DNA of 64,000 nt from a bacterium (GTDB taxonomy: Bacteria > Chloroflexota > Dormibacteria > Aeolococcales > Bog-877), in NCBI GenBank assembly GCA_021827985.1, contig JAKATL010000004.1, positions 62,001-126,000 of the forward strand. Direction: 5' to 3'. Below the pieces are notes generated by a model. It ran no database searches. It was given only the letters and a program-made list of their open reading frames with translations, and was not told the origin of the DNA. This document shows positions 48,856 through 57,873 of this stretch, in pieces. The translations under genes and the position numbers were made by a program. The stretch's first letter is position 1. Each line of letters starts with the position of its first letter.

Positions 48856-50084
48856 CCGAGTTGGCCTGGGGCGCGGAGGCGTGGTCGGAGGTCCGGGCAT
48901 CGCTGGACAGGTGCATCAAATGCACGGTGTGCGAGACCGCCTGTCCGGTGGCCGCGGTCACCGAGCTCTTCCCCGGCCCCAAGACCGTCGGCCCCCAGGC
49001 CGAGCGCTTCCGCACCGGCGGCCAGTCGCCGGACCTCTCCGTGGACTACTGCTCCGGTTGCGGCATCTGCAGCCGGGTGTGCCCTCAGGATGTCCGGATC
49101 GCCGAGCTCAACTCCAGGGCCCGCTCCGAGCTGAAGCGAGAACGCGGGGCGCCGCTGCGTGACCAGCTGGTGGCCCGCCCCGGGCTGCTGGGACGGGCCG
49201 GGCGTCCGGTGGCCCCGCTCTTCAACTGGGCCATGGCCAACTCCCTCATCCGCTGGGCGGGTGAGCGCACCATCGGAATTCACCGCAAGGCGCCGGTCCC
49301 TCGCTCCACCACCCGCACCTTCTCTTACTGGGTCGGGCACCACGTGGGCACCAGGTCAGCCCGCCGGGTGGTCTACTTCCATGGCTGCAGCACCCAGTGG
49401 TACGAGCCCCACGTCGGCCAGAAGGTGACTGCCATCCTCGAGCACAACGGCTACCAGGTGGTCATCCCCAAGCAGGACTGCTGCGGGCTTCCGCTGCAGT
49501 CGAATGGGCTCTTCCCTGCCGCCCGCAAGGCGGTGACCAGGCTGGCACGGCAGCTGGTCCCGGACGGCACCAGTGACCTTCCGGTGATCGCCTCATCCAC
49601 CAGCTGCGGCCTGATGCTCAAGCGGGAGGCTCGCGAGATCCTGGGTGCCGACTCCCCGGAGCTCCGCTCGGTGAGCCAGCGCACCTACGACATCTTCGAG
49701 TTCCTTTTGGAACTCCACCAGCGGGGGGAGCTACGAACTGACTTCAAGCCGGTGCCGCTCACCGTGGCGTATCACGCTCCTTGCCAGCAGCAGAACCAGT
49801 TGATCGGGAAGCCGGCGCTGGAGATCCTCCGGCTCATCCCCGGGCTGCGGCTGGTGGAGCTTGATCGGTCCTGTTGTGGGATCGCCGGGACCTACGGGGT
49901 CAAGCGGGAGAAGTACGAGATCGCCATGCGGGTGGGGGAGCCTCTCTTCGCCGACATCCAGGCCGAGGGACCGGACCTGGTGGCCTGTGACAGCGAGACC
50001 TGCCGCTGGCAGATCTCGGCGGCCACAGGAGCCACCTCAGTCCATCCCCTCGAGATTCTCCACCGGGCCTATGGCGGAAGCTGA
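48852..50084 (+). CDS. glpC: Anaerobic glycerol-3-phosphate dehydrogenase iron-sulfur subunit
   Basis: This is a 410-residue protein with two [4Fe-4S] motifs near the N-terminus, CIKCTVCETACP and CSGCGICSRVCP, and two CCG domains with QDCCGLPLQ and RSCCGIAGTYG. It carries electrons from GlpAB to the quinone pool at the membrane. It has the length and order of E. coli GlpC. The ATG overlaps the glpB stop (ATGA), and its own end overlaps the dhaM start by 14 bases. Confidence 0.95.
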   Translation: MTELAWGAEAWSEVRASLDRCIKCTVCETACPVAAVTELFPGPKTVGPQAERFRTGGQSPDLSVDYCSGCGICSRVCPQDVRIAELNSRARSELKRERGAPLRDQLVARPGLLGRAGRPVAPLFNWAMANSLIRWAGERTIGIHRKAPVPRSTTRTFSYWVGHHVGTRSARRVVYFHGCSTQWYEPHVGQKVTAILEHNGYQVVIPKQDCCGLPLQSNGLFPAARKAVTRLARQLVPDGTSDLPVIASSTSCGLMLKREAREILGADSPELRSVSQRTYDIFEFLLELHQRGELRTDFKPVPLTVAYHAPCQQQNQLIGKPALEILRLIPGLRLVELDRSCCGIAGTYGVKREKYEIAMRVGEPLFADIQAEGPDLVACDSETCRWQISAATGATSVHPLEILHRAYGGS

Positions 50085-52566
50085 GTCGCCCACGGATCGC
50101 GTCCGCCTGGTTCTGGTCTCCCACAGCTCCCAGCTGGCGGCCAGCGCCGCCGCTCTGGCCTCGGCCATGGCACCCGAGGTGTTGGTGGTGCCGGCCGGCG
50201 GGGTGGGGGAGGACCCCACTGTGCTGGGGACGGATGCCAAGCGGGTGGCGGATTCCATCCAACGCGCCTGGTCCCCGGCGGGGGTGGTCGTCCTGATGGA
50301 CCTGGGCAGCGCCGTCCTCTCGGCCGAGCTGGCGTTGGACCTGCTCCCCGATGGGAGGCGCCAGGGAGTCCGCCTGAGTTCGGCCCCGCTGGTCGAGGGC
50401 GCGGTGGCGGCGGCGGTGGCCGCCCAGGGAGGTGGGGATCTCGCGCAGGTGGTGCAGGAGGCGGAGTCGGGGTTGGCCGGGAAGCATTCCCAGCTGGGTG
50501 AGGTCTCCCCCGGTCCCCAGCCCGCGGCTCCCGCGGAGGAGAGCACAGGATGGAAAGAGCTCTCGGTGCTGGTGAAGCTTCCCATGGGGCTCCATGCCCG
50601 GCCGGCGGCCCGGGTGGTCCAGCAGCTGGCGGGGCTGGACGCGGAGGTCCGGGCCACCAACTCGACCACCGGTGAGGGACCGGTCAGCGCCCGCAGCCTC
50701 AACGCCCTCGCCACCCTGCAGGTCGGGATGTCCCAGCTCCTGCTCTTTGAAGCCCGTGGGGTGGACGCCGATGTGGCGCTCAGCCGGATCGGCGAGCTGG
50801 CGGGCCGCGGCTTCGACGACTTTGAGGAGCCCCCCCCTGCGACACCGGCGGTGGCGCCCGAAGCACTCTCCGCCGCCGGGACTCTGGTGGGGCTGCCGGC
50901 GTCTCCCGGGGCCGCGGTGGGCGAGGTGGTCCACCTCGAACAGGCCGAGCTGGAGGTGCACGACCGGGTGCCGGCGCCTCCCGAGCGGGAGCTCAACCTC
51001 CTCGAGGGGGCCCTGGGGGCCGTCCGGGAGGAGCTGAGAGAGCTGCGCGATCTGACGGCTCGACGATCCGGCAAATATGCCGCCGCCATTCTGGACGCCG
51101 ACCTGCTCTTTCTGGATGACCCGGAGCTCGCCGGGCGCGCACGCGAGGCGATCTCAGCCGGCGGAGTGACCGCGGAGGCCGCCTGGGAAGCAGCCGCCAG
51201 GGCCGCCCACGCCAGCTGGGAGAGGGTCGCCGACCCCCGGCTGCGGCTCCGGGCCGCCGACCTGGACGGGGTGGCCAGGAGGGTGCTGGCCCACCTCCTG
51301 GGGACCTCAGAGGTGAGGCCGACCGGGACCGGAGTGCTGGTCGCCGAGGAGCTGACCCCCGCGGACACCGCCCAGCTGGACCCGGCGGCCGTCCTCGGGA
51401 TCGCCACCGCGGCCGGGGGGCCGACCTCTCACAGTGCCATCCTGGCGCGGTCGCTGGGCATTCCCGCGGTGGTCGGGGTGGGGCCAGGGCTTCTTGAGCT
51501 TCCCGCCGGCCGCACGGTGCTCCTGGACGGCGACCGGGGCGTAGTCCGCCTTGACCCGACTGAGGAGGAGCAGGCCACCGTGCGGAGGGAGACTGCCCGG
51601 CAGGCCGACGCCGCCCGCGCCGCCTCCGAGGCTGCCAGCCGAGCTGCTCTGACCCGGGATGGAGTCACGGTGGAGGTGGCGGCCAACATCGGGTCGGTGG
51701 CGGACGCCCGGGCCGCGGTCCTGGCCGGCGCCGACGGGGTGGGGCTCCTGCGAACCGAGTTCCTGTTCCAGGACCAACCGGTCCTCCCCGACGAGGAGGC
51801 GCAGTTTCAACAGTACAGTGAGATCGCCGAGGCCCTGCTGGGCCGCCCGCTCACCATCCGCACGCTGGACGTCGGTGCGGACAAGCCGCTGGCCGCGCTG
51901 CCCCGGGACCCCGAGCCCAACCCGGCCCTCGGGGTGCGCGGCCTGCGCCTAGGTCTCGCCCGGCCAGACCTCCTGAAAACCCAGCTGGCGGCGGTGGCCC
52001 GGGTGGCGGCTGAGCACCGGGTCCGCGTCATGTTCCCCATGGTGGCGACGGTGGGCGAAGTGAGGGGCGCGCTGGAGCTCCTGGCCGGACTGCCCACCTC
52101 CGAGCGGAGGGACAAAGTACCACCGCTCGAGGTGGGGATCATGGTCGAGGTCCCGGCGGCCGCGCTGGGGGCGGACCGGCTGGCGGAGCTGGTGGACTTC
52201 ATGTCCATCGGCACCAACGACCTCTCCCAGTACACCATGGCGGCCGACCGGGGAAACGGCGGCCTGCGGGGACTGGCCGACCCCCTGCACCCGGCGGTCC
52301 TCCGCCTCATCCAGCTGACCGCCGCGGCCGCCACCGGCCGGCGGTGGACAGGGGTCTGTGGTGAGCTGGCGGGGAATCCCCTGGCCACCGAGCTGCTCAT
52401 CGGGCTGGGGGTGAGGGAGCTGTCCGCCGCGCCGCGGCTGGTGCCGGGTGTGAAGGAGGCGGTCCGGGCCACTACCCTAGCCAAGGCCGGCCGGCTGGCC
52501 GAGCGGGCACTTCAGCTGCCGGACGCCGACGCGGTGCGGGAGCTGCTCGCCGAGCCCTGCCGCTGA
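50071..52566 (+). CDS. dhaM: Multiphosphoryl transfer protein DhaM (EIIA-HPr-EI)
   Basis: This is an 831-residue fusion. Domain 1 (1 to about 140) is the mannose-type EIIA-Dha domain with the phospho-histidine in LVLVSHSSQLA (His18). Domain 2 (about 163-255) is HPr with MGLHARPA (His175) and a regulatory-like SARSLNALATL segment. Domain 3 (about 275-831) is enzyme I with GGPTSHSAILARSLGIP (His454), LLRTEFLF, and VCGELAGNP, where the family's active cysteine sits. Phosphate thus flows from phosphoenolpyruvate to DhaL without other PTS proteins. E. coli DhaM has a truncated EI; this one looks complete. The ATG overlaps glpC. Confidence 0.93.
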   Translation: MAEAESPTDRVRLVLVSHSSQLAASAAALASAMAPEVLVVPAGGVGEDPTVLGTDAKRVADSIQRAWSPAGVVVLMDLGSAVLSAELALDLLPDGRRQGVRLSSAPLVEGAVAAAVAAQGGGDLAQVVQEAESGLAGKHSQLGEVSPGPQPAAPAEESTGWKELSVLVKLPMGLHARPAARVVQQLAGLDAEVRATNSTTGEGPVSARSLNALATLQVGMSQLLLFEARGVDADVALSRIGELAGRGFDDFEEPPPATPAVAPEALSAAGTLVGLPASPGAAVGEVVHLEQAELEVHDRVPAPPERELNLLEGALGAVREELRELRDLTARRSGKYAAAILDADLLFLDDPELAGRAREAISAGGVTAEAAWEAAARAAHASWERVADPRLRLRAADLDGVARRVLAHLLGTSEVRPTGTGVLVAEELTPADTAQLDPAAVLGIATAAGGPTSHSAILARSLGIPAVVGVGPGLLELPAGRTVLLDGDRGVVRLDPTEEEQATVRRETARQADAARAASEAASRAALTRDGVTVEVAANIGSVADARAAVLAGADGVGLLRTEFLFQDQPVLPDEEAQFQQYSEIAEALLGRPLTIRTLDVGADKPLAALPRDPEPNPALGVRGLRLGLARPDLLKTQLAAVARVAAEHRVRVMFPMVATVGEVRGALELLAGLPTSERRDKVPPLEVGIMVEVPAAALGADRLAELVDFMSIGTNDLSQYTMAADRGNGGLRGLADPLHPAVLRLIQLTAAAATGRRWTGVCGELAGNPLATELLIGLGVRELSAAPRLVPGVKEAVRATTLAKAGRLAERALQLPDADAVRELLAEPCR

Positions 52567-52651
52567 CCATCGCGCATCTCCCTGCTACGATCTGCGGCGA
52601 GGTGGAGCCGCAAGCGACAGCCACGCGGCGCCGCGTGCGCCCGGGCCGCTG

Positions 52652-53269
52652 ATGGGTGCCCGTGGGACCGCACCCAGCCCCTCCGGCACCGGGGCGGCAG
52701 CGCCGGCCCGGGGCGGCCCCTGGCAGACCGGAGCCGTGGCGGGAGCCACCGGGCTGCGCCTCGCCGCCGCTCCTGCGGTCATGGCGCTATGCCTGGCCGC
52801 CGACTACCTGGTGGCCCTGCTGGTCTTCGCGGTTGCCGCCGCCACCGACTACTTGGATGGGTACCTGGCCCGTCGCTGGCGGGTCACCACCGCCACCGGC
52901 AGCTTCCTCGACACCACCGCCGACAAGCTGCTGGTGACCGCCGCCCTGGTGGCGCTGGTGGCGGTGGATCGGGCTTCCCCCTGGGCGGCCGCCGCCATCG
53001 TGGGTCGGGAGGTCCTGATCCTCGGCCTGAGAGCGGCCGCGGCGTCCCACGGGGTGGTGGTGGTCGCTTCGCAACTGGGTCGGATCAAGGCCACCATGCA
53101 GTTCGTCGCGGTGGCCGCGTCCCTGTACGCCCTTGGCCCCGCCCTCGGCCCCCTGCCCCTCTACCAATGGCTGATGTGGCTGGCGGTGGCCCTCACCCTT
53201 CTCTCCGCTGCCGACTACCTCCGCCGCTTCTCCGGGGTGGCCACCGGTCACACTGGGGGGCCTCGATGA
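52652..53269 (+). CDS. pgsA: CDP-diacylglycerol-glycerol-3-phosphate 3-phosphatidyltransferase
   Basis: This is a 205-residue membrane enzyme with the CDP-alcohol motif DYLDGYLARRW...GSFLDTTADK (Asp residues complete) and about five helices. TADKLLVTAALVALV and IVGREVLILGLR are typical of PgsA, which makes phosphatidylglycerol phosphate. It belongs to another branch than the enzyme at 40918. The first 30 residues are low-complexity Gly/Ala/Pro, so the true start may be downstream of ATG 52652. The next gene overlaps by four bases. Confidence 0.88.
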   Translation: MGARGTAPSPSGTGAAAPARGGPWQTGAVAGATGLRLAAAPAVMALCLAADYLVALLVFAVAAATDYLDGYLARRWRVTTATGSFLDTTADKLLVTAALVALVAVDRASPWAAAAIVGREVLILGLRAAAASHGVVVVASQLGRIKATMQFVAVAASLYALGPALGPLPLYQWLMWLAVALTLLSAADYLRRFSGVATGHTGGPR

Positions 53270-54249
53270 GCTCCGGCACGGTGGCGGTGGTTGGGGCCAC
53301 CGGCTTCCTCGGTTCGGCACTGCTGGCCGACCTCGTGGCCGCGGGGGCCGTGCCCCGCGGGACCTTCCGGTCGCCCGGGGGAGAGGCCACGGTCGCTCGA
53401 CTGGGCGGGATGCCGGTGCCCGCCGACCTGCTCGATCCCGCGAGCCTGCGCCGCGCTCTGGACGGGTGTGCTCTTGCCTACCACCTGGGCGGGCTGAACA
53501 GCCTGTGTCCCCGAGACCCGGGCCGACTCTTCGACGTCAACCTGCGCGGATCCGCCAACCTGATTCAGGCGGCTGCAGCCGTGGGCGTGCGTCGGGTGGT
53601 CTACACCTCCTCCGCCGCCACCATTGGGGAGCCCGCCGGGGTGGTGGCCACCGAGGAGTCGGAGCACCGTGGGTGGTTCCTCTCCACCTACGAGCGTTCC
53701 AAGTACCTCGCCGAGCGCCGGGTCATGGAGCTGGGGCGGGAGCTCGGGGTGGAGGTGGTCTGCCTCAATCCCTCCTCGGTCCAGGGCCCCGGCCGCACTG
53801 GCGGGACCGCCCGCTTCCTCATCCGCTACGCCCAGGGAAGGCTGCGCTGGATGGTCCGAACCCGGGTGAGCCTCTTGGCGGTCAGCGACTGCGTCGCCGC
53901 CCACCGGCTGGCGGCTGACCGGGGTCGCCCGGGTCGGCGCTACCTGCTCAACTCGTTCACGATGCAGATCGAGGACCTGCTGGAGCTGGCGGGCCGCATC
54001 ACTGGGGTGCAGCACCGGCTCCGCTTCCTGCCACCGCGGCTGGCCGTCGGGGGGGCGGTGGCGGTGGGGCGTCTGGTCGCCATGACCGGCCGCCGGCCAC
54101 CGGTGTGCGGTGAGATGGTGCGGACCCTTCTGCACGGCCATGCCTATGACGGCACCGAGGCGGCTCGGGAACTCGGCCTCACCTACACCTCAGCCGACGA
54201 CCTTCTTCGCCAGACATTCGCCTGGTACCGCTCCCAGAAGCTGCTCTGA
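53266..54249 (+). CDS. NAD-dependent epimerase/dehydratase (extended SDR)
   Basis: This is a 327-residue extended short-chain dehydrogenase: VAVVGATGFLGSALLADL (NAD site), YTSSAATIG, and the catalytic YERSK (Tyr-x3-Lys). The LNPSSVQGPGR and LLNSFTMQIEDLLELAG segments recall HpnA/dihydroflavonol-reductase-like proteins acting on lipid or terpenoid substrates. The substrate is unknown. The position between pgsA and plsC hints at lipid metabolism. The ATG overlaps the pgsA stop. Confidence 0.82.
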   Translation: MSSGTVAVVGATGFLGSALLADLVAAGAVPRGTFRSPGGEATVARLGGMPVPADLLDPASLRRALDGCALAYHLGGLNSLCPRDPGRLFDVNLRGSANLIQAAAAVGVRRVVYTSSAATIGEPAGVVATEESEHRGWFLSTYERSKYLAERRVMELGRELGVEVVCLNPSSVQGPGRTGGTARFLIRYAQGRLRWMVRTRVSLLAVSDCVAAHRLAADRGRPGRRYLLNSFTMQIEDLLELAGRITGVQHRLRFLPPRLAVGGAVAVGRLVAMTGRRPPVCGEMVRTLLHGHAYDGTEAARELGLTYTSADDLLRQTFAWYRSQKLL

Positions 54250-54287
54250 GCCGGGGCGGTTCCGCGGCTCCCGGCCTATACTCAAAG

Positions 54288-55124
54288 TTGGCCGGCCTGG
54301 TCGGGGCCCGGACGGCGAGGCAGCGGCCCTGCGGGGAGATGCGGATTTTGGAGCAAGGGGAGCGGCCCAGGCCCTGGCGCCGAGCGTACCGCCGCGACCG
54401 CGACCTACCGTGGGCGCGCAGTCCCGCCGCTCGAGCGGTCCGGGGAGCCCTGCTCAACTTCGTGATCGGGCCGGTGGTTCACCACTATGGCCATCCCCGC
54501 GTACGGGGGCTGGAGAACCTGCGCGGGCTGAGGCCCCCCTTCCTCCTAGCCGCCAACCATTCCAGCCACCTGGACACCCCAGCTATCCTGCTGGCCCTAC
54601 CGCCTCGGCTGAGGCGCCGAACCCTGGTGGCGGCGGCCGCCGACTACTTCTTCGACGAGCCCTGGAAGGGGGCGTTGGTGGCGCTGGCGGTGGGTGCCAT
54701 CGCGGTCGAGCGGGAGCGGCCGCCGCGCCAGTCGGTCAAGCTGGTCCGCCGGCTTCTCCAGGAGGGCTGGAACCTGGTGGTGTTCCCGGAGGGGGGCCGA
54801 AGCCACGACGGCCGGCTGCATCGGGGCAAGCGGGGGATCGCCCACCTGGCGGCGGCGGCCGGAGTCCCGGTGGTCCCGGTGGGGATCGTCGGCACCTTCG
54901 CCGCCCTGCCCGCGGGCTACCACTGGCCGCGCCGCAGCCAGCTCGAGGTCCGCTTCGGCAAGCCGATGTTTCGCAACGCCCAGGAGCGGCCCCTGCCCGG
55001 CCCCGCAGGGTTGCGCTCAGCCACCGAGGGGATCATGGCCTCGATCCAGGCGCTGACCGGCCAGGAGCTGGCCGCCGAGGAGGCGGTTCCGCTCGATGCC
55101 AGGGGCGCTCGCCGGGCCAGCTAG
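54288..55124 (+). CDS. plsC: 1-Acyl-glycerol-3-phosphate acyltransferase (PlsC family)
   Basis: This is a 278-residue acyltransferase with ANHSSHLDTPAILLAL (catalytic H-x4-D), VFPEGGRSHDGRL and VPVVPVGIVGTFAALP, the ordered blocks of the PlsC family, which makes phosphatidic acid. The start is uncertain: TTG 54288 lies five bases after a TATACT -10 box (54277-54282) and would be leaderless; ATG 54339 has GGGGAG directly against it, too close for good use. The first 17 residues are not conserved-looking. Confidence 0.85.
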   Translation: MAGLVGARTARQRPCGEMRILEQGERPRPWRRAYRRDRDLPWARSPAARAVRGALLNFVIGPVVHHYGHPRVRGLENLRGLRPPFLLAANHSSHLDTPAILLALPPRLRRRTLVAAAADYFFDEPWKGALVALAVGAIAVERERPPRQSVKLVRRLLQEGWNLVVFPEGGRSHDGRLHRGKRGIAHLAAAAGVPVVPVGIVGTFAALPAGYHWPRRSQLEVRFGKPMFRNAQERPLPGPAGLRSATEGIMASIQALTGQELAAEEAVPLDARGARRAS

Positions 55125-55146
55125 CACTCCCCGCTAACCTATCCCC

Positions 55147-55671
55147 GTGGACGTGGAGCGCGATCCCGAGGCTGGTGACGCGCCCGTGGTGGGGGTGGTG
55201 ATGGGGTCCCGCTCCGATTGGGAGACCATGCGCCACGCCTCGGAGACCTTGGAGCGTCTCGGAGTTCCCCATGAGGTGCGGGTCGTGTCCGCCCACCGGA
55301 CCCCCGAACTGCTCAGCCGGTACGCCGCCGAGGCGCAGGGGAGGGGGCTCCGGGTGCTGATCGCCGGCGCTGGGGGAGCCGCCCACCTACCGGGGATGCT
55401 GGCCGCCGGCACGCACCTGCCGGTCCTGGGGGTGCCAGTGGAGACGAAGTCGCTGGGTGGGCTGGATTCCCTCCTGGCCATCGTCCAGATGCCCGCCGGG
55501 ATCCCCGTGGGAACGCTGGCGGTGGGAAGGGCCGGCGCGGTCAACGCGGCGCTGCTGGCGGCCGCCGTCCTGGCCCTCGCGGACGCCGGGGTTCGGGCAA
55601 GGCTCCTGGAGTACCGGCGCCACCAGACTGAGGAGGTGCTCGCCACCGGTGATCCCCGGCAGGCGGGCTAG
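55147..55671 (+). CDS. purE: N5-carboxyaminoimidazole ribonucleotide mutase
   Basis: This is a 174-residue class I PurE. It has [15 protein letters not shown] (phosphate-binding loop), [10 protein letters not shown] with the catalytic His, [51 protein letters not shown]. It rearranges N5-CAIR to CAIR in purine synthesis and is followed by its partner purK after three bases. The GTG start lies six bases after TAACCT, with no ribosome site, again suggesting a leaderless mRNA. Confidence 0.96.
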   Translation: MDVERDPEAGDAPVVGVVMGSRSDWETMRHASETLERLGVPHEVRVVSAHRTPELLSRYAAEAQGRGLRVLIAGAGGAAHLPGMLAAGTHLPVLGVPVETKSLGGLDSLLAIVQMPAGIPVGTLAVGRAGAVNAALLAAAVLALADAGVRARLLEYRRHQTEEVLATGDPRQAG

Positions 55672-55674
55672 CGG

Positions 55675-56787
55675 GTGGTCCGGGTGGGCTGCCTGGGGGG
55701 TGGCCAGCTGGGGCGGATGCTGGCCCTGGCCGGTAAGCCGCTGGGACTGAGTTTCACCTTCCTGGAGCCGCAGCCCGACTCCTCGGCGGGCCAGGTGGGC
55801 GCACAGCTTCTCGGACCCTACGACGACCCCGCACGGCTGCGCGAGCTGGCGGAGAGCAGCGACCTCGTGACCTTCGAGTTCGAGTCAGTGCCGGAACGGT
55901 CAGCCGCGGAGCTGGCCCGCCGGTGCCCGATCTTCCCTCCTCCGATGGCCCTGGCGGTGGCCCAAGACCGGCTGCGAGAGAAGGAGATCTTCGCCCGGCT
56001 GGGGATCCCCAGCGCCCCTTACCACCCGGTCTCTGGCCCCGCAGATCTGCTGCCGGCGCTGGAAGCGGTGCCGCCACCGGCCCGGCTCAAGACGAGGACC
56101 TTGGGCTACGACGGCCACGGCCAGGTCGAGGTGGATGGCCTGGCGTCGCTGCGCTCCGCCCTGGAGGCCGTCCAGTCCGTCCCCTCCATCCTCGAGCAGG
56201 AGCAGCGCTTCAGCCGCGAGCTCTCCATCGTGGGGGTCCGCTCGAGCACGGGCCAGCTGGCCTTCTATCCCCTCACGGAGAACCACCACGAGGGATCCGT
56301 GCTGCGACTCTCCATCGCTCCGGCGCCGCGGGTCGGGCCCGCCCTGCAGCGGCGCGCGGAGGAGATGTGCGCCGCGGTCATGGAGGAGCTGGAGTACGTC
56401 GGGGTGATCGCCATCGAGCTCTTTGACCAGGAGGCGGAGTTGGTGGCCAACGAGATCGCGCCGCGGGTGCACAACTCGGGACACTGGACCATCGAGGGGG
56501 CCGTCACCTCTCAATTCGAGAACCACCTCCGGGCGGGCCTGGGGTGGCCGCTGGGGGAGACCTCCGCCCGCGGCCGCTCGGTGATGCTCAACATCCTCGG
56601 CGAGCTGCCCCCCACCCCGAGCGTCCTGGATGTGCCGGGAAGTCACCTCCATCTGTACGGCAAGGAGCCCCGGGCGGGCCGGAAGCTGGGCCACGTCACC
56701 GTCAGCCCGGCTCCGGATTGGGGAGGGGTGCTGGCCCTCGGGCGCCTCCCGGGCATCCGGGTTCCGCCGACGGCCAGCGCCGGATGA
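55675..56787 (+). CDS. purK: N5-carboxyaminoimidazole ribonucleotide synthase
   Basis: This is a 370-residue ATP-grasp enzyme that carboxylates AIR with bicarbonate and ATP. It has VGCLGGGQLGRMLALAG, VTFEFESVP, LKTRTLGYDGHGQ, FYPLTENHHEGSVLRLSIAP, and NEIAPRVHNSGHWTIEGA. All are diagnostic PurK blocks. The GTG start lies three bases after the purE stop. holB begins inside its stop codon (ATGA), linking purine synthesis and replication genes in one transcript. Confidence 0.95.
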   Translation: MVRVGCLGGGQLGRMLALAGKPLGLSFTFLEPQPDSSAGQVGAQLLGPYDDPARLRELAESSDLVTFEFESVPERSAAELARRCPIFPPPMALAVAQDRLREKEIFARLGIPSAPYHPVSGPADLLPALEAVPPPARLKTRTLGYDGHGQVEVDGLASLRSALEAVQSVPSILEQEQRFSRELSIVGVRSSTGQLAFYPLTENHHEGSVLRLSIAPAPRVGPALQRRAEEMCAAVMEELEYVGVIAIELFDQEAELVANEIAPRVHNSGHWTIEGAVTSQFENHLRAGLGWPLGETSARGRSVMLNILGELPPTPSVLDVPGSHLHLYGKEPRAGRKLGHVTVSPAPDWGGVLALGRLPGIRVPPTASAG

Positions 56788-57863
56788 CCCCGGTGCCGGC
56801 CGCGGCCCGCACCGCCGACCGGGGACCCACCGACCATCCTCCCACCCGCCTCGCCGAGGTGGTCGGCCACCTCATGCAGCGCCAGCAACTTGAGCGCCAG
56901 ATCCTCCAGGGCGCTCTCGCCCACGCCTACTGGATATCCGGCCCTGCGCGAGTCGGGAAGACCACGCTGGCTCTGGCCCTGGCCTCCGAGCTGCTCCAGG
57001 CGGAGAGCTGGCCAGGAGGGCTGGGGGCCCACCCCGACTTCTGGCTGGACGATCAGCAGGAGAGCTTGGGGGTGGATCGGGTGAGGGGCCCGGAGGGAGA
57101 GCTGGGGCCCTCTCTGCAGCATTTCCTCAGCCTGTTGGCCTACGCCTCCGGCCCCAAGGTGGCGGTGCTGGCCAACGCCGACCGGCTCACCCTCCCGGCG
57201 GCCAACAGCTTGCTCCGCCTCCTGGAGGAGCCGCCCTCCGAGTCTATCCTCATCCTGACCACCTCCCGGCCGGACTCGGAGCACCTTCCCGGAACCCTGC
57301 GAAGCCGCTGTCAGCAACTTGGGCTGGGCCCGGTTGCAGCGCCCCTCATCGCCACCTGGCTGGCCGCCGGGGGCCGACCGGAGCTGGAGTGCGAGACCGC
57401 CGCCGCGATCTCCGAAGGGCGCCCCGGGCTGGCCCGGGAGCTGGCCTCAGACCCCGAGCTGGCCTCTCGGACTCAGGGATTGCTGGATTCGTTCCTGGGC
57501 TGCTCGAACCTCGGGCCGGCTGGTTGGCTCGAGCTCAGCCGCGAGCTGGCCGAGCGTGGTCGGGAACGGGAGCTGGCCTGGGCGGCGCTGCGCACCTGGG
57601 CGGCCTTCCTCAGGACCTGCTGCGCCCTGGCGGCCGGGGCCGAGCCTCCCCCCGGGCCCCCGGCGTTCCGGGCCGGAGGCGAGGGGTGGGCGCGAGCGCT
57701 GGGGCTCCCCGAGTGCCTGAGGCGCTACGATCTGGCGGTGGAGGGCCTGTCGCGCCTCGCCGAGGGGGCCACCGCCAGACTGGTCTTGGACCGTCTCCTG
57801 CTGCTGACCTTCGGAGCCTTCGCCTCCCAACCCGCGGCCCCCGCCGGCCGGGTGCGTCTTTGA
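56784..57863 (+). CDS. holB: DNA polymerase III delta-prime subunit
   Basis: This is a 359-residue clamp-loader AAA+ protein: ISGPARVGKTTLALALAS (P-loop), ALAHAYW before it as usual in HolB, LPAANSLLRLLEEPPSESILILTTS (sensor region), and LRSRCQQLGLGPV. The zinc-binding cysteines of DnaX/HolB are not obvious in the Walker A-B interval. It clamps the sliding ring onto DNA together with DnaX and HolA. ricT follows after ten bases, a gene order also known in Bacillus. Confidence 0.88.
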   Translation: MTPVPAAARTADRGPTDHPPTRLAEVVGHLMQRQQLERQILQGALAHAYWISGPARVGKTTLALALASELLQAESWPGGLGAHPDFWLDDQQESLGVDRVRGPEGELGPSLQHFLSLLAYASGPKVAVLANADRLTLPAANSLLRLLEEPPSESILILTTSRPDSEHLPGTLRSRCQQLGLGPVAAPLIATWLAAGGRPELECETAAAISEGRPGLARELASDPELASRTQGLLDSFLGCSNLGPAGWLELSRELAERGRERELAWAALRTWAAFLRTCCALAAGAEPPPGPPAFRAGGEGWARALGLPECLRRYDLAVEGLSRLAEGATARLVLDRLLLLTFGAFASQPAAPAGRVRL

Positions 57864-57873
57864 GGAGATCCTG

